A stretch of 64,000 nt of DNA from NCBI GenBank assembly GCA_025699025.1, contig JAILWJ010000001.1, positions 630,391-694,390 of the forward strand. Reading direction: 5' to 3'. The stretch is from Nitrosarchaeum sp. GTDB taxonomy: Archaea > Thermoproteota > Nitrososphaeria > Nitrososphaerales > Nitrosopumilaceae. The notes below the pieces were generated by a model, which worked only from the letters and a program-made list of their open reading frames with translations, had not been told where the DNA came from and did not search any database. Of the stretch, positions 8,344-17,421 are shown piece after piece; within the stretch, counting starts at the first letter, position 1, and each line of letters starts with the position of its first letter. A program made the translations under genes and the position numbers.

Positions 8344-11300
8344 GAGGCCTTTACTGAAGGAGCTCGTTTATCTTTGTATGTAACAACATGCGATACGCCA
8401 TTCTTTGGATATACTCCGTAAATCAGCTTTGCCTTTTGTACTACAGAGTCTTTTAATGATACCATTATGAATTGGCTTTCTTTTGATCTTTCTTCAAGTA
8501 TCTTGGATAGTTTTTCAGAGTTGGGAGCATCAAGATGGGCATCGACTTCATCAAACAGATAGAATGGAGAAGGTTTTAGTTTTTGAAGTGCAAGTACAAA
8601 GACAATTGCCGCCAAAGTTTTTTCTCCCCCACTGATTGAGGTCGATTCCCTTTTAGGCTTGTTTGGGAACTGAATTAGATAAGATATTCCTGAATTGAAA
8701 ATATCATCTTCATTTTGTAATTCAAGCCAAGCATTACCTCCAGTCATTTTGTTAAATATCAAACGAATTTCTTTGTCGACTTTGTCAAATGCATCAAGGA
8801 AAGTTTGGCGTTTGTCTTTTTCTATATCCTCAATAAATTTGACAATTGAATTTCGTTCCTCTTCTAGTGAATTTTTACGTGTAGACATAGAACGGTAGCC
8901 ATAAGATACTTCGAGGTAGGTCTCAGGAGCTTTTGCATTAAGTGCATTTAGTGAGTTCAGTTCAGTCGTCAGCCCCTGAACTATAGGCTCAACATCAAAT
9001 GTGTCCATGTTTTTATCAAAGCCAAATGCTGAAAGAATATGTTGTAATTTAGATTCGTTTTCAATCAAATCACGCAGATCACGATTTAACGAATCAGATT
9101 GTCTTTCAAGGGAGTTGATTTGGTTGGACAACTTTCTTTCATTTTCAGTAAGAATTTTGAGTTTGTCATCGAATTCTTTTAGTTGGCCTATGGAAGAACC
9201 AGATGTAGAAATTAATTCCTGTTCTCTTTCTCTTAATTTTTCCAAGGATTCACGTTTTATTTCTTTTTCTTTTTCAAGAGCGTTAATTTTGTTTTGTAGT
9301 TCTTCACGTTGATCTATGAGAGACAATTCTTCTTCCTGAAGACTTTTTGCGTGTGATTTCGCTCGATTATCCTCCGTTTGTAGAGAGGTCAAGATAGAAG
9401 ATTTTTCTCTGTATTCATTCATTATTGCAGTATATTGCATTTCTATTTCAGATTTCTTTACGTTGATTCTGGACAATTCATTTGCAATGCGTGCTTGTTC
9501 TCCGCTTGCATAGTTTTCTTCAACTATTGCAATTCTTTCATGAAGCGATTCAATGTGAGATTCATGAGTGGAAATTTCAACTAGCAGACTCTTATTTTTC
9601 TGCTCCAACTCAGAAATTCTCGATGATAACTGCTCTTTCATGTTTGCCGCAGATAGAATTCTAGATTTTAGATTAGAGTAATTCTCATCAGTTGAAGCAA
9701 GCCCCTTTTCAGACATGGACAGTCTCTGAGCATAATTCTGTATAGAATCATCAATTTTTTTCAAAGAGTGTTTTTTCTTTAACACATACTTTTTCAGCAA
9801 ACTTATTGATTGGAGCAACCCATCAATATCGGTACTCATTGAGATAATTTTGGTCAATTTCGAGATTTTTGAATTAATATCAATAATAACAGCGCCGCCT
9901 TTAGCCTCAAAGTATTCACCGTCAATTGTCACTGCCTTGTATCCAAGCTTGGATAATTTATGAGCGGCATCTCTTGTTTCAGCAAGGACGACATTTCCAA
10001 ATAGGAACGTTTTCAGTGCGGCAAAATCATCACTGCATTTAACATAGTCAGATAGGATACCCACCACCCCACGGTCATCAGGTAAGTTGAGTTTGAATTT
10101 TGGAATTGCGTCAAGAGGGATGATTTTTAGTTTGGGCAAGTTTTTTGAGCGGGCAACTTCTGCGATTCCAAGCAATGTTGCAAAGTCTTGAACGACTATA
10201 GCCTTAATCCAATCAGAGCTTACTGCAAGTATAGCACGTTCAAATTGTTTATCCCATGAAATCATTTCATATACCAATCCGACAATTCCAAGTTTTTCAG
10301 CATCTTCTTTGAGTTTTGCAACAGTATAGTCCTCATGCATTATTCCCTTAACAGTTTTAATTTTGGTTTCATATTGAGCTGCTGCCTTGCTGGATTTTTC
10401 TAAAATCAAATCAAGTTCTTCTAAATCATGAACGATTCTGGATTTTTTTAGATTTAATTTTTCAATTCTTGTTTTTAATTCTTTAATTGTTGCATTATGA
10501 TTGTTAATCATAGATTCCAATCTAACCTTAAGCGCAGATAATTTTTCAATATCTAATTCCAGTTCAGATAGTTTGGACGTATTAAAAATAATTTTAGATT
10601 CAGATTCTTGTTTTTCATTTTCAACTTTAGACAATTTTAATTTGGCATCATTAAGTTGTGTCGATAAGGATTTAATTTTACTATCAATTTCAGATTTTTT
10701 TGAAGCGGCAATTGATTGTTCGTTGAGGATTTTAGTTCTTTCTGAATCAATCAGATCTAAATCATCATTGACTTTCTTCTTTTTTGATTCTATTTGATCA
10801 ATAGATTGTTTGACTTCTTGTATTTTGGATTCGATTTCAGAGCGATTAGAATCAATAAAATCAAGTTCAGATTTTATTTCAGGAATTCTGGCGTCAATTA
10901 TTTGGATTCTTTTTTTAGATGCGACTATTGAGCTGTTGTCAATTTCATACTGCTCCATGGCGGCACTCAATTCAGAATCGATTGCAGCTTTGGCTTGACT
11001 GTAGTCATTAGCTTGAGCCATCAAAGAGGATTTTTCTGATTCAAGTTGAGCAATTTCATCGCGTAATACGTTTCGTTCATCACCAAATTTCTTGATTTCC
11101 GAGGAAATTTCTGAAAGGGTGATCTCTTTGGCATCTTTCTGACCAGTGATGACTTTGAGTTTATTTGCAGCCGCAATTGCCTTGTAGCGGTTTAATTCAC
11201 GTTCAAGAATATCATGCCTAAGTTTTTGATTTCTTTCTTCTTCTAATTCATCGATTCTTTTTTTGATTTCACCCATCTTTGCAAGTGCAATCTCCAATCT

Positions 11301-11864
11301 CCTATCAGCCTCATCGAGTTGTTTTACTGCCTCTGTCTTTTTTTCATCAAAATATGACAAACCAATCAGATCTTCAATTGTCTTCCTTTTTTCTTCGGAT
11401 GTGAATTCAGAAATTCTAGTAACGGTTCCCTGCTGAACGGCATTGAGCTGGCCCAAGCCAGCATTGGCCATATCAAGAAGATCTAGGATATGACTACGAT
11501 TGGTTGGCTTTTTGTTTAGATAGTATGTGTTTTCACCATTTTCATCCATTTCCCTGGTGATCTCAACAGTATCAGAATCAACAGGTATCTTTCTATCTGA
11601 GTTATCAAAATGAACGCTAGATCGAGCCATTCTAGGCCCACGGCGATTTCCTTCAATATCATGAATAAGAGAGCGAAGTTTGTCTACTCGCATTACCTTT
11701 GGTTTGTTCTCGCCCATAGCAAAAATTATTGCATCCAGTATGTTGCTCTTGCCTGAACCATTTGGTCCAGAGATCGAAACCAAGCCAGGCTCAAAATTTA
11801 CAGTCGTATTCTTAAACCCAAAGGATTTGAATCCAAAGATCTCAACTTTTTTTACGTGAACCAA
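8340..11864 (-). CDS. smc: Chromosome segregation protein SMC
   Basis: SMC forms the ATP-driven condensin-like ring that organises and segregates chromosomes. The 1174 residues show the full architecture: Walker A GPNGSGKSN at about 34-42, long heptad-rich coiled coil, a hinge at roughly 500-670 (with GIVGLVYEMISWDKQFERAI and GVVGILSDYVKC), a returning coiled coil, then the C-terminal ATPase half with SISGGEKTLAA and Walker B FYLFDEVDAHLDAP. The start is TTG at 11864, immediately followed by VHVKKVEIFGFKSF, the standard N-terminus. No ScpA/ScpB partner is next to it. It converges on the ABC ATPase gene. Confidence 0.97.
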   Translation of the reverse strand: MVHVKKVEIFGFKSFGFKNTTVNFEPGLVSISGPNGSGKSNILDAIIFAMGENKPKVMRVDKLRSLIHDIEGNRRGPRMARSSVHFDNSDRKIPVDSDTVEITREMDENGENTYYLNKKPTNRSHILDLLDMANAGLGQLNAVQQGTVTRISEFTSEEKRKTIEDLIGLSYFDEKKTEAVKQLDEADRRLEIALAKMGEIKKRIDELEEERNQKLRHDILERELNRYKAIAAANKLKVITGQKDAKEITLSEISSEIKKFGDERNVLRDEIAQLESEKSSLMAQANDYSQAKAAIDSELSAAMEQYEIDNSSIVASKKRIQIIDARIPEIKSELDFIDSNRSEIESKIQEVKQSIDQIESKKKKVNDDLDLIDSERTKILNEQSIAASKKSEIDSKIKSLSTQLNDAKLKLSKVENEKQESESKIIFNTSKLSELELDIEKLSALKVRLESMINNHNATIKELKTRIEKLNLKKSRIVHDLEELDLILEKSSKAAAQYETKIKTVKGIMHEDYTVAKLKEDAEKLGIVGLVYEMISWDKQFERAILAVSSDWIKAIVVQDFATLLGIAEVARSKNLPKLKIIPLDAIPKFKLNLPDDRGVVGILSDYVKCSDDFAALKTFLFGNVVLAETRDAAHKLSKLGYKAVTIDGEYFEAKGGAVIIDINSKISKLTKIISMSTDIDGLLQSISLLKKYVLKKKHSLKKIDDSIQNYAQRLSMSEKGLASTDENYSNLKSRILSAANMKEQLSSRISELEQKNKSLLVEISTHESHIESLHERIAIVEENYASGEQARIANELSRINVKKSEIEMQYTAIMNEYREKSSILTSLQTEDNRAKSHAKSLQEEELSLIDQREELQNKINALEKEKEIKRESLEKLREREQELISTSGSSIGQLKEFDDKLKILTENERKLSNQINSLERQSDSLNRDLRDLIENESKLQHILSAFGFDKNMDTFDVEPIVQGLTTELNSLNALNAKAPETYLEVSYGYRSMSTRKNSLEEERNSIVKFIEDIEKDKRQTFLDAFDKVDKEIRLIFNKMTGGNAWLELQNEDDIFNSGISYLIQFPNKPKRESTSISGGEKTLAAIVFVLALQKLKPSPFYLFDEVDAHLDAPNSEKLSKILEERSKESQFIMVSLKDSVVQKAKLIYGVYPKNGVSHVVTYKDKRAPSVKAS

Positions 11865-12046
11865 TAGTAAACAATGCTCATTTGGTAGGATAATCGATGG
11901 TTAACAAGTTTAATTGACATAATTGCATAATTTTTCTTGTTGTGATATCAAATTTTTCGTAGTGGTAGGTAATAATGAAATAAATCTCTGGAAAAACATT
12001 TTTTGAAATATGCCTACTTATTAGACATGTTTCAAGAGGCAATACA

Positions 12047-12784
12047 ATGGTCAAAATAGGCATAATACAAACCAGATCATACAAGACGAATCAAGAAGGA
12101 ATAAACGCGGTTTCAAAACTATTACGAAGAATAGGCAAAAAAGGAGCCAACATAGTTTGCCTGCCTGAACAATGGCTACAAGACAATCATATTTCAGATT
12201 ATGATGAAGAGTTTTCAGACTTTAAAGAGATTGCAAGAGAGTTTTCAATGACAATTATTCCAGGCGCATTTTATGAGAGAGTAGGAGGAAAACTTGTCAT
12301 TTCAGCACCTGTGATAGGGCCAAAAGGTACGATCATAGGAAGGCAGGAAAAGATCCACCCATTTGATTATGAGCGCAACATAATAAAGCCTGGAAAAGAA
12401 GCAAAAATATTCAATACTGCATGTAAATTTGGAATCGTTATCTGCTACGACATGGTTTTCCCAAACGTATCCAATGTTCTAACTAAAAAAGGGGCACATG
12501 TACTAGTTTCCCCAAGCAGGATAGTCAAAAGAGGAATAACGCCCTGGAGCATGTATGTTCAAGTCAGAGCATTGGAAAATAGAATCCCCATCCTAGGAGC
12601 AAATGTGACAAATTCCAAATATGGCGGGAATAGCATCATAGTAGATCTTTTGGATAAGGACAACGTGGTCATACCGAAAATAACAAGACTGAAAGGCGAG
12701 AGTGCCATCGTAAAAGAATTTGATTTGTCAAAATATACCAAGATTAGAAAGGCAAGATTTTCAGATTCAAAAAAAGTCAGATAA
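12047..12784 (+). CDS. Carbon-nitrogen hydrolase (nitrilase superfamily)
   Basis: This 245-residue protein carries the nitrilase-superfamily triad: Glu in VCLPEQW, Lys in GRQEKIHPFDYE, and the nucleophile Cys in GIVICYDMVFP. The superfamily hydrolyses amides, carbamoyl groups or nitriles. It lacks extra domains. Candidates from known branches are omega-amidase-like, carbamoylputrescine amidase-like or amidase repair enzymes; nothing in the sequence separates these for me. It converges on the inositol-phosphate synthase gene with 2 bp between stops. The start ATG at 12047 places MVKIGIIQTRSY as the first strand, as usual. Confidence 0.85.
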   Translation: MVKIGIIQTRSYKTNQEGINAVSKLLRRIGKKGANIVCLPEQWLQDNHISDYDEEFSDFKEIAREFSMTIIPGAFYERVGGKLVISAPVIGPKGTIIGRQEKIHPFDYERNIIKPGKEAKIFNTACKFGIVICYDMVFPNVSNVLTKKGAHVLVSPSRIVKRGITPWSMYVQVRALENRIPILGANVTNSKYGGNSIIVDLLDKDNVVIPKITRLKGESAIVKEFDLSKYTKIRKARFSDSKKVR

Positions 12785-12786
12785 TG

Positions 12787-13881
12787 TTATTCGCCAGCAA
12801 CGAATTTTTCACATGCCTGCTTAGCAGCAACATCAGAAGTTTGTTCAATAGGATGTTTCATCAAGTAGGCACTTGCAGGTTTAATCGGGCCCCCTATACC
12901 TCGATCCAAGGCGATTTTTGCTAGTCTAACGGCATCAATTACAATTCCGGCAGAATTTGCTTTATCGTCTACCTCTAATCGAACCTCCATATTATATGGG
13001 ATATTTGCCCATTGTCTTCCTTCAATCCTCATAAACATGAGTTTAGTATTACCTAAAAAGGGAATAAAGTCAGAAGGCCCAACATAGATTTGATCATCAG
13101 CTAATCTTTCATCAAGTTGACTTTGAACACTTTCAGTTTTAGATATTTTTTTGGAAACCAAACGATCCTGTTCCTTCATGTTAAGAAAATCTGTGTTTCC
13201 GCCTACATTGATCTGGTATGTTTTTTCAATTTTAGTTCCACGATCATTACACAGTTTAGCTAATGTCCTATGGACAATAGTAGCGCCAACTTGACCTTTA
13301 ATGTCATCACCAATGCATGGAATGTGTTTTTCCTCAAATTTTTTAGCCCATTCCGGATTTGATGCGATAAAAGATGGAATGCAATTTACAAACGCAGTGT
13401 GAGTATCAAGACAGATTTGGGCCCAAAACTCTGTTGCTTTATCAGAACCAACAGGCAAATAAGACACAATAATTTCTGTGCCTGTTTCTTTAATCACTTT
13501 TTTTACTTCTTCGGCGATTTGTTCATTTGTTTTTGTGCTTTTAAGTGGTTTTACTCTGTTTTCAACCCAAATTCCAACGCCATCCAAAATTGGGCTTTCA
13601 TATACTTTGGCGCCAGTAGCGGGCATTGTTTCTTTTGGAACCCAATTAACCATGTTCGGATACTCGTAGATTGCCTCATTGATTGTTTTACCTACTTTAT
13701 TCTCTCCCACATCAAATCCACAAACAAAATCAATGTCATGAATTCCATATCCGGCTAACTTATCATGGATTATTCCGATAACTTGCTGAGATGGATTTTG
13801 TCGATAATACTCTATGCCTTGAATCAGTCCAGAAAAACAATTTCCTATCCCCACCAGACCTACTTTAATTCTGTCACCCAT
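12787..13881 (-). CDS. ino1: Inositol-3-phosphate synthase (myo-inositol-1-phosphate synthase)
   Basis: The enzyme converts glucose-6-phosphate to inositol-3-phosphate with NAD, feeding inositol phospholipids or compatible solutes. I use the ATG at 13881 (364 residues, MGDRIKVGLVGIGNCFSGL); a longer frame from 13944 would add a poorly conserved leader and crowd the promoter of the divergent gene. Family marks are the Rossmann GLVGIGNC, SYLPVGSDKATEFWA, PSFIASNP, GDDIKGQVGATI, and NVGGNTDFLN, followed by LEVDDKANSAGIVIDAVRLA. It is a short prokaryotic-type form. It is divergent from deoxyhypusine synthase with about 100 bp between them. Confidence 0.92.
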   Translation of the reverse strand: MGDRIKVGLVGIGNCFSGLIQGIEYYRQNPSQQVIGIIHDKLAGYGIHDIDFVCGFDVGENKVGKTINEAIYEYPNMVNWVPKETMPATGAKVYESPILDGVGIWVENRVKPLKSTKTNEQIAEEVKKVIKETGTEIIVSYLPVGSDKATEFWAQICLDTHTAFVNCIPSFIASNPEWAKKFEEKHIPCIGDDIKGQVGATIVHRTLAKLCNDRGTKIEKTYQINVGGNTDFLNMKEQDRLVSKKISKTESVQSQLDERLADDQIYVGPSDFIPFLGNTKLMFMRIEGRQWANIPYNMEVRLEVDDKANSAGIVIDAVRLAKIALDRGIGGPIKPASAYLMKHPIEQTSDVAAKQACEKFVAGE

Positions 13882-13980
13882 TCGAATTTTGGTGTTATTT
13901 GGTGGGTTTAAAGTTTTCTTCAACAAAAAACAGTGCATCACCAAGGCAGGATTTTATAATCGGTATCAGCAAGTTGCATT

Positions 13981-14922
13981 GTGATAGATTCAGGAAGACC
14001 AGTCAAAGACATACGGATTGAAAAAGACACACCAATAGAAAAAATTTTTGACGAATTATCGCAGTCAGGAGGATTTGAATCAGTCAATCTTTCAGATGGA
14101 TTAGATATTTTGTCATCCATGATTTCAGATGAAAAATGTCTACGATTTGTTTCATTTGTTGGAGCAGTGATATCAACAGGGTTGAGGGGAATTATCAAAG
14201 ACATGATCAAAAACAAGTGGTTTGATGTAGCAATCACTACATGTGGAGCGCTTGATCATGACATTGCCAGGCATTTTTCAGATTACAAAGAGGGTTCATT
14301 TACAATGGACGATAAAGAATTATTGGATCAAAACATCCACAGACTAGGAAATGTCTTAGTTCCCATGGAAAGTTATGGTCCAATAATTGAAGAAAAGATA
14401 CAGATGTTCTTAGAAGAGGAATATAAAAAAGGGATCAAGGAAATGTCCACGGCAAGCATTTGCAAAATGATAGGGAAGAATCTTGGAGAAGACTCATTTC
14501 TGTATTGGGCATTCAAAAACGATGTCGATGTTGTAGTTCCCGGAATAATGGATGGTGCGGTAGGAAGTCAAATTTGGCTATTCACACAAAAACATAGCGA
14601 CTTCAAATTAAATTTAACAGAAGATGCCAATTTACTGTCAGGATTAATTTTCAAAGCAGAAAAATCAGGAGCATTAATGATTGGCGGAGGCATTTCAAAA
14701 CACCATACTTTGTGGTGGAATCAATACAGAGAAGGATTAGATTATGCATTTTATATTACAACTGCACAAGAATTTGATGGCAGTCTTAGCGGTGCACTTG
14801 TAAGAGAAGCAATTTCTTGGGGAAAAGTTACCCAAAAGGCAAGACAAGCAACACTTCATGCAGAAGTGACAACAATTTTACCTTTCATTTATGCTGCATT
14901 GCTTGCAAAATTGAAAGGATAG
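13981..14922 (+). CDS. dys: Deoxyhypusine synthase
   Basis: Deoxyhypusine synthase transfers the aminobutyl group of spermidine to a lysine of aIF5A. The 313-residue protein has the NAD-binding segments FVGAVISTGLRG and TTCGALDHDIARHF, the PGIMDGAVGSQ segment and the active-site lysine in GGGISKHHTLWWNQ, followed by YITTAQEFDGSLSGA and EAISWGKV. Length is typical of archaeal forms. The start is a GTG at 13981; the protein then begins IDSGRPVKDIRI as in relatives. A PAC2-family gene follows on the same strand after about 60 bp. Confidence 0.95.
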   Translation: MIDSGRPVKDIRIEKDTPIEKIFDELSQSGGFESVNLSDGLDILSSMISDEKCLRFVSFVGAVISTGLRGIIKDMIKNKWFDVAITTCGALDHDIARHFSDYKEGSFTMDDKELLDQNIHRLGNVLVPMESYGPIIEEKIQMFLEEEYKKGIKEMSTASICKMIGKNLGEDSFLYWAFKNDVDVVVPGIMDGAVGSQIWLFTQKHSDFKLNLTEDANLLSGLIFKAEKSGALMIGGGISKHHTLWWNQYREGLDYAFYITTAQEFDGSLSGALVREAISWGKVTQKARQATLHAEVTTILPFIYAALLAKLKG

Positions 14923-14981
14923 TTTCCAAATAGATAAAACTATTATTCAATAGACATACAAACAAAATATTGTATTCTAAA

Positions 14982-15683
14982 ATGAAGATCAGAGAACTAA
15001 AAGAACTGCATTTGGAGGGAGGATATCTTATTGACGGGTTTCCAGCAATCGGATTTAGCAGTGCAATTGCAACAGAGTCCATGATTCAAACATCTCAATT
15101 CAATTTAGTGGGAGTGATTACATCAGAAAGTTTTCCAGCTATGAGCATCATTAAAGAAGGAAAACCAAATTTTCCAACAAGAATTTTTGCAAATGAAGAT
15201 TCAAAAGTATCGATTTTTTTATCGTATCTTACTCTTCATGAATCGTTGCATAGGACCGCAGCAAAATTAATGCTAAATTGGGCAAAGAAACATGAGATAA
15301 AATTAATCGTGAGTAGCGTTGCAGTTAAAACAGACGAAGAACCAGAACAGTTAGTTGCTGTTGGAAGCACTGATTTGGCTAGAAAGAAAATCAAAGATGC
15401 CGGATTCAAGGTTTTAGAAAACGGGTTAGTTCCGGGAATTCCAGGAATTTTGCTCAATGAAGGCAGTTTAAGCAATCAAGATGTAATTGTCATTCTTTTT
15501 CATTCAGACGGCATGGGACCAGATTTTAGATCAAGTGCAAGACTATGTGAGGCAATGTCACAGTTAATACCAGGAACTGCATGCGATTTGAAATTATTAC
15601 AAAAAGAAGCTGAAAAAGCTGAAACCATGATCAAAGAAACAGAAGAAGAAGCAAAAAACCTCAAAGACATAATGTACAGATAA
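14982..15683 (+). CDS. PAC2-family (proteasome assembly chaperone-like) protein
   Basis: A 233-residue PAC2-family protein. The N-terminal MKIRELKELHLEGGYLIDGF followed by PAIGFSSAIATESMI fits the PAC2 fold, whose eukaryotic members help assemble 20S proteasomes. The archaeal role is less certain. The C-terminal 35 residues (from LKLLQKEAEKAETMIKETEEE) form a charged coiled coil. I prefer the ATG at 14982 to a TTG at 14970. A second PAC2 protein is at 56.7 kb, so the two may be paralogous partners. It is followed by a LysE-type exporter on the same strand after 43 bp. Confidence 0.8.
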   Translation: MKIRELKELHLEGGYLIDGFPAIGFSSAIATESMIQTSQFNLVGVITSESFPAMSIIKEGKPNFPTRIFANEDSKVSIFLSYLTLHESLHRTAAKLMLNWAKKHEIKLIVSSVAVKTDEEPEQLVAVGSTDLARKKIKDAGFKVLENGLVPGIPGILLNEGSLSNQDVIVILFHSDGMGPDFRSSARLCEAMSQLIPGTACDLKLLQKEAEKAETMIKETEEEAKNLKDIMYR

Positions 15684-15726
15684 TAAATTAACATATTTTA
15701 CGCTACAGACTAGTCAAGCAAGAAAG

Positions 15727-16344
15727 ATGAATCAGGTCATAGATTTTGCAATAATAGTAATAGTAATTTCAGCTTCAGGGGTAATGGCGCCAGGACCTTT
15801 ATTTGCAGCCAATTTGGCTCACGGAATAAAAGGAGGAACGTCTTCAGGAATAAAAATCGCATTAGGGCATACAATTGTGGAGTTACCACTCGTAATTCTA
15901 CTTGGAATAGGGGTCTTGTCACTGGATATCTTTCCAGAATTTAAAACCATAATTTCAATTCTGGGGGCAATTACTCTTTTTGCATTTGCAGGAATTCAAA
16001 TCAAAACTACATTACAAAATAAAGAATCAAAAAATACATATCAAAAACACGGTGCAATAATTTCCGGAATCACACTTAGTGCATTGAATCCATTTTTTAT
16101 CATTTGGTGGCTAAGTGTGGGTTTCAAACTCATTTCAGATGCGATGATGATTTGGGCATTTGCGGGAATAATCATGGTTTTTTTGCTTCATATTTGGATG
16201 GATTTTGTATGGCTGGGATCAGTTGCATTTTTTGCAAAAAAAAGTGCAAAAATAATTTCAAACAACAATTACAAAATCATAATGATAATACTAAGTATCA
16301 GCCTAGTTTATTTTGGGATAACGTTTATGAAAGATATTTTTTAA
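15727..16344 (+). CDS. LysE/RhtB-family amino acid exporter
   Basis: This 205-residue membrane protein has six hydrophobic segments. It begins with the family hallmark MAPGPLFAANLAHGIKGG preceded by a first helix, and continues GIKIALGHTIVELPLVILLGIGVL. LysE-type proteins export basic or neutral amino acids or small metabolites by proton exchange. The second half keeps the ITLSALNPFFIIWW segment (the NP motif of helix 4). The substrate is not predictable from sequence. Its stop overlaps the end of the converging small membrane gene by 4 bp. Confidence 0.88.
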   Translation: MNQVIDFAIIVIVISASGVMAPGPLFAANLAHGIKGGTSSGIKIALGHTIVELPLVILLGIGVLSLDIFPEFKTIISILGAITLFAFAGIQIKTTLQNKESKNTYQKHGAIISGITLSALNPFFIIWWLSVGFKLISDAMMIWAFAGIIMVFLLHIWMDFVWLGSVAFFAKKSAKIISNNNYKIIMIILSISLVYFGITFMKDIF

Positions 16345-16580
16345 CCACAGTCTAAAATCTCGATTGTTGGAAGACATTGTTCATTAAAGGAATCAATTTT
16401 TTCAATGAGAGCATAACACAGATTAGGATCAAAGGATTGCTCATATTTTTTTAAATCATCAATTAGAAACATATGTTGAAGTCCACATGGTGGAAATAAA
16501 AGAATCACAATCACAATAAGGACAAAAACAGCAAAAACCAATAAGACTAGATTTCTAATATTATTTTTTCGTAATGTCAA
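16341..16580 (-). CDS. Small single-pass membrane protein, function unknown
   Basis: A 79-residue protein with one strong transmembrane helix (about residues 10-30, LVLLVFAVFVLIVIVILLF), a short positive N-terminus and a C-terminal domain with four cysteines (PPCGLQHM, LCYALIEK, EQCLPTIE, LDCG). The arrangement predicts an N-in anchor with a small extracellular cysteine-containing domain, possibly disulfide-bonded. Its start overlaps the end of the upstream Alba gene by 20 bp on the same strand, so the two are probably translated from one message. I know no family for it. Confidence 0.55.
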   Translation of the reverse strand: MTLRKNNIRNLVLLVFAVFVLIVIVILLFPPCGLQHMFLIDDLKKYEQSFDPNLCYALIEKIDSFNEQCLPTIEILDCG

Positions 16581-17097
16581 TTTCTATTGTAGATACATTT
16601 CGTTGTTTACCATCTTGGGATGTCAATGAATCAGAAGAAATTCGAACATCACCAATAACATAACCAACTGTATCCATTCTTTTTACAATCATCTGAGACA
16701 CATCTACAGCTTGGGTAATTCTCTTGCCTCTTGCTTTAATTGTGACAGTGGGTCTTGTAGAAAGCTGTGTCAAAGTTGCAGAAACATAAGTCATTATTGG
16801 TTTAGTACCTACAAAAATCACATCACGATCTTCAGATTTTGTGGGGGCATTCGTATGATCTTCTAATTGTGGTTCAGGTTCTGGAGATTCTAATTGTGGT
16901 TCAGGTTCTGGAGATTCTAATTGTGGTTCAGGTTCTGGAGATTCTAATTGTGGTTCAGGTTCTGGAGATTCTAATTGTGGTTCAGGTTCTGGATTTGTAG
17001 ATGATGAACCTTGCTCTGTTGAACCTTGAAATTCAGACAAGATATCTTCTGCATCTTTGGATTTGTTAGTACTCAATATTCCATTCCTTACGATCAA
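16561..17097 (-). CDS. Alba-domain DNA/RNA-binding protein with a PEPEPQLES repeat extension
   Basis: Residues about 91-178 are a complete Alba domain: VIFVGTKPIMTYVSATLTQL, TIKARGKRITQAVDVSQMIV, and SLTSQDGKQRNVSTIEIDI. Alba is a dimeric chromatin and RNA-binding protein. The lysine in GTKP matches the conserved DNA-contact lysine region. What is unusual is the N-terminal 90 residues: a Ser/Glu/Gln-rich head followed by five exact or near-exact PEPEPQLES repeats (about 36-80), an acidic, proline-rich, probably unstructured tail absent from ordinary 90-100 residue Alba proteins. The start is taken as TTG at 17097; no ATG exists upstream of the repeats in frame. It is followed by the overlapping membrane protein gene and preceded by an 89-residue hypothetical gene. 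Confidence 0.85.
   Translation of the reverse strand: MIVRNGILSTNKSKDAEDILSEFQGSTEQGSSSTNPEPEPQLESPEPEPQLESPEPEPQLESPEPEPQLESPEPEPQLEDHTNAPTKSEDRDVIFVGTKPIMTYVSATLTQLSTRPTVTIKARGKRITQAVDVSQMIVKRMDTVGYVIGDVRISSDSLTSQDGKQRNVSTIEIDITKK
16860..16994 (-). repeat. Five tandem 27-bp repeats inside the Alba gene
   Basis: The unit, read on the plus strand, is 27 bp long (attctaattgtggttcagg plus ttctggag), with copies at about 16860-16886, 16887-16913, 16914-16940, 16941-16967 and 16968-16994. Inner copies are identical at the nucleotide level and only the two edge copies differ at their ends. Because 27 is a multiple of three, copy-number change would add or remove whole PEPEPQLES units without a frameshift. 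Near-perfect nucleotide identity implies recent slippage or homogenisation. Confidence 0.97.
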
Positions 17098-17115
17098 AGC
17101 TTCTTTGGCTTTTAT

Positions 17116-17385
17116 TTAATTTTTCAGGTTCTGTTGTTCTATGTAATCCTCAAAGATTTTCATAACTTCATCATCATTTGTGGAATTTTTTACCTTATTT
17201 ACTAAATCCGCCTCTTCAATTTCGTAGCAATTTAGCACATCTTGAGTGTCTTTGAAAATTAAAATTATCTTATTTTTGAATATGCAGTGATATAGTTTCT
17301 CTCTCTCCATTTTCTCAGGATTGACATTTACACCATCGTCATTTACGGAAACCGGATAATCCATGAATGCAATATAATTAATCAT
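17116..17385 (-). CDS. Small acidic protein, function unknown
   Basis: An 89-residue protein, MINYIAFMDYPVSVNDDGVN at the start, with predicted strand-rich first half (KLYHCIFKNKIILIFKD) and an acidic helical C-terminus (EVMKIFEDYIEQQ). There is no signal peptide, membrane segment or metal motif beyond two cysteines. It precedes the repeat-bearing Alba gene on the same strand by 18 bp, so it may be in the same transcript. I do not recognise a family. Confidence 0.5.
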   Translation of the reverse strand: MINYIAFMDYPVSVNDDGVNVNPEKMEREKLYHCIFKNKIILIFKDTQDVLNCYEIEEADLVNKVKNSTNDDEVMKIFEDYIEQQNLKN

Positions 17386-17421
17386 TATTTAGATGAATAC
17401 AAAATACAGTAATAATCAAGA

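Noticed and set aside
11878-12084. 68-residue minus-strand frame at the nitrilase 5' end
   Set aside because: Overlaps the true nitrilase start, is cysteine- and threonine-rich without a family, and lies over the promoter.
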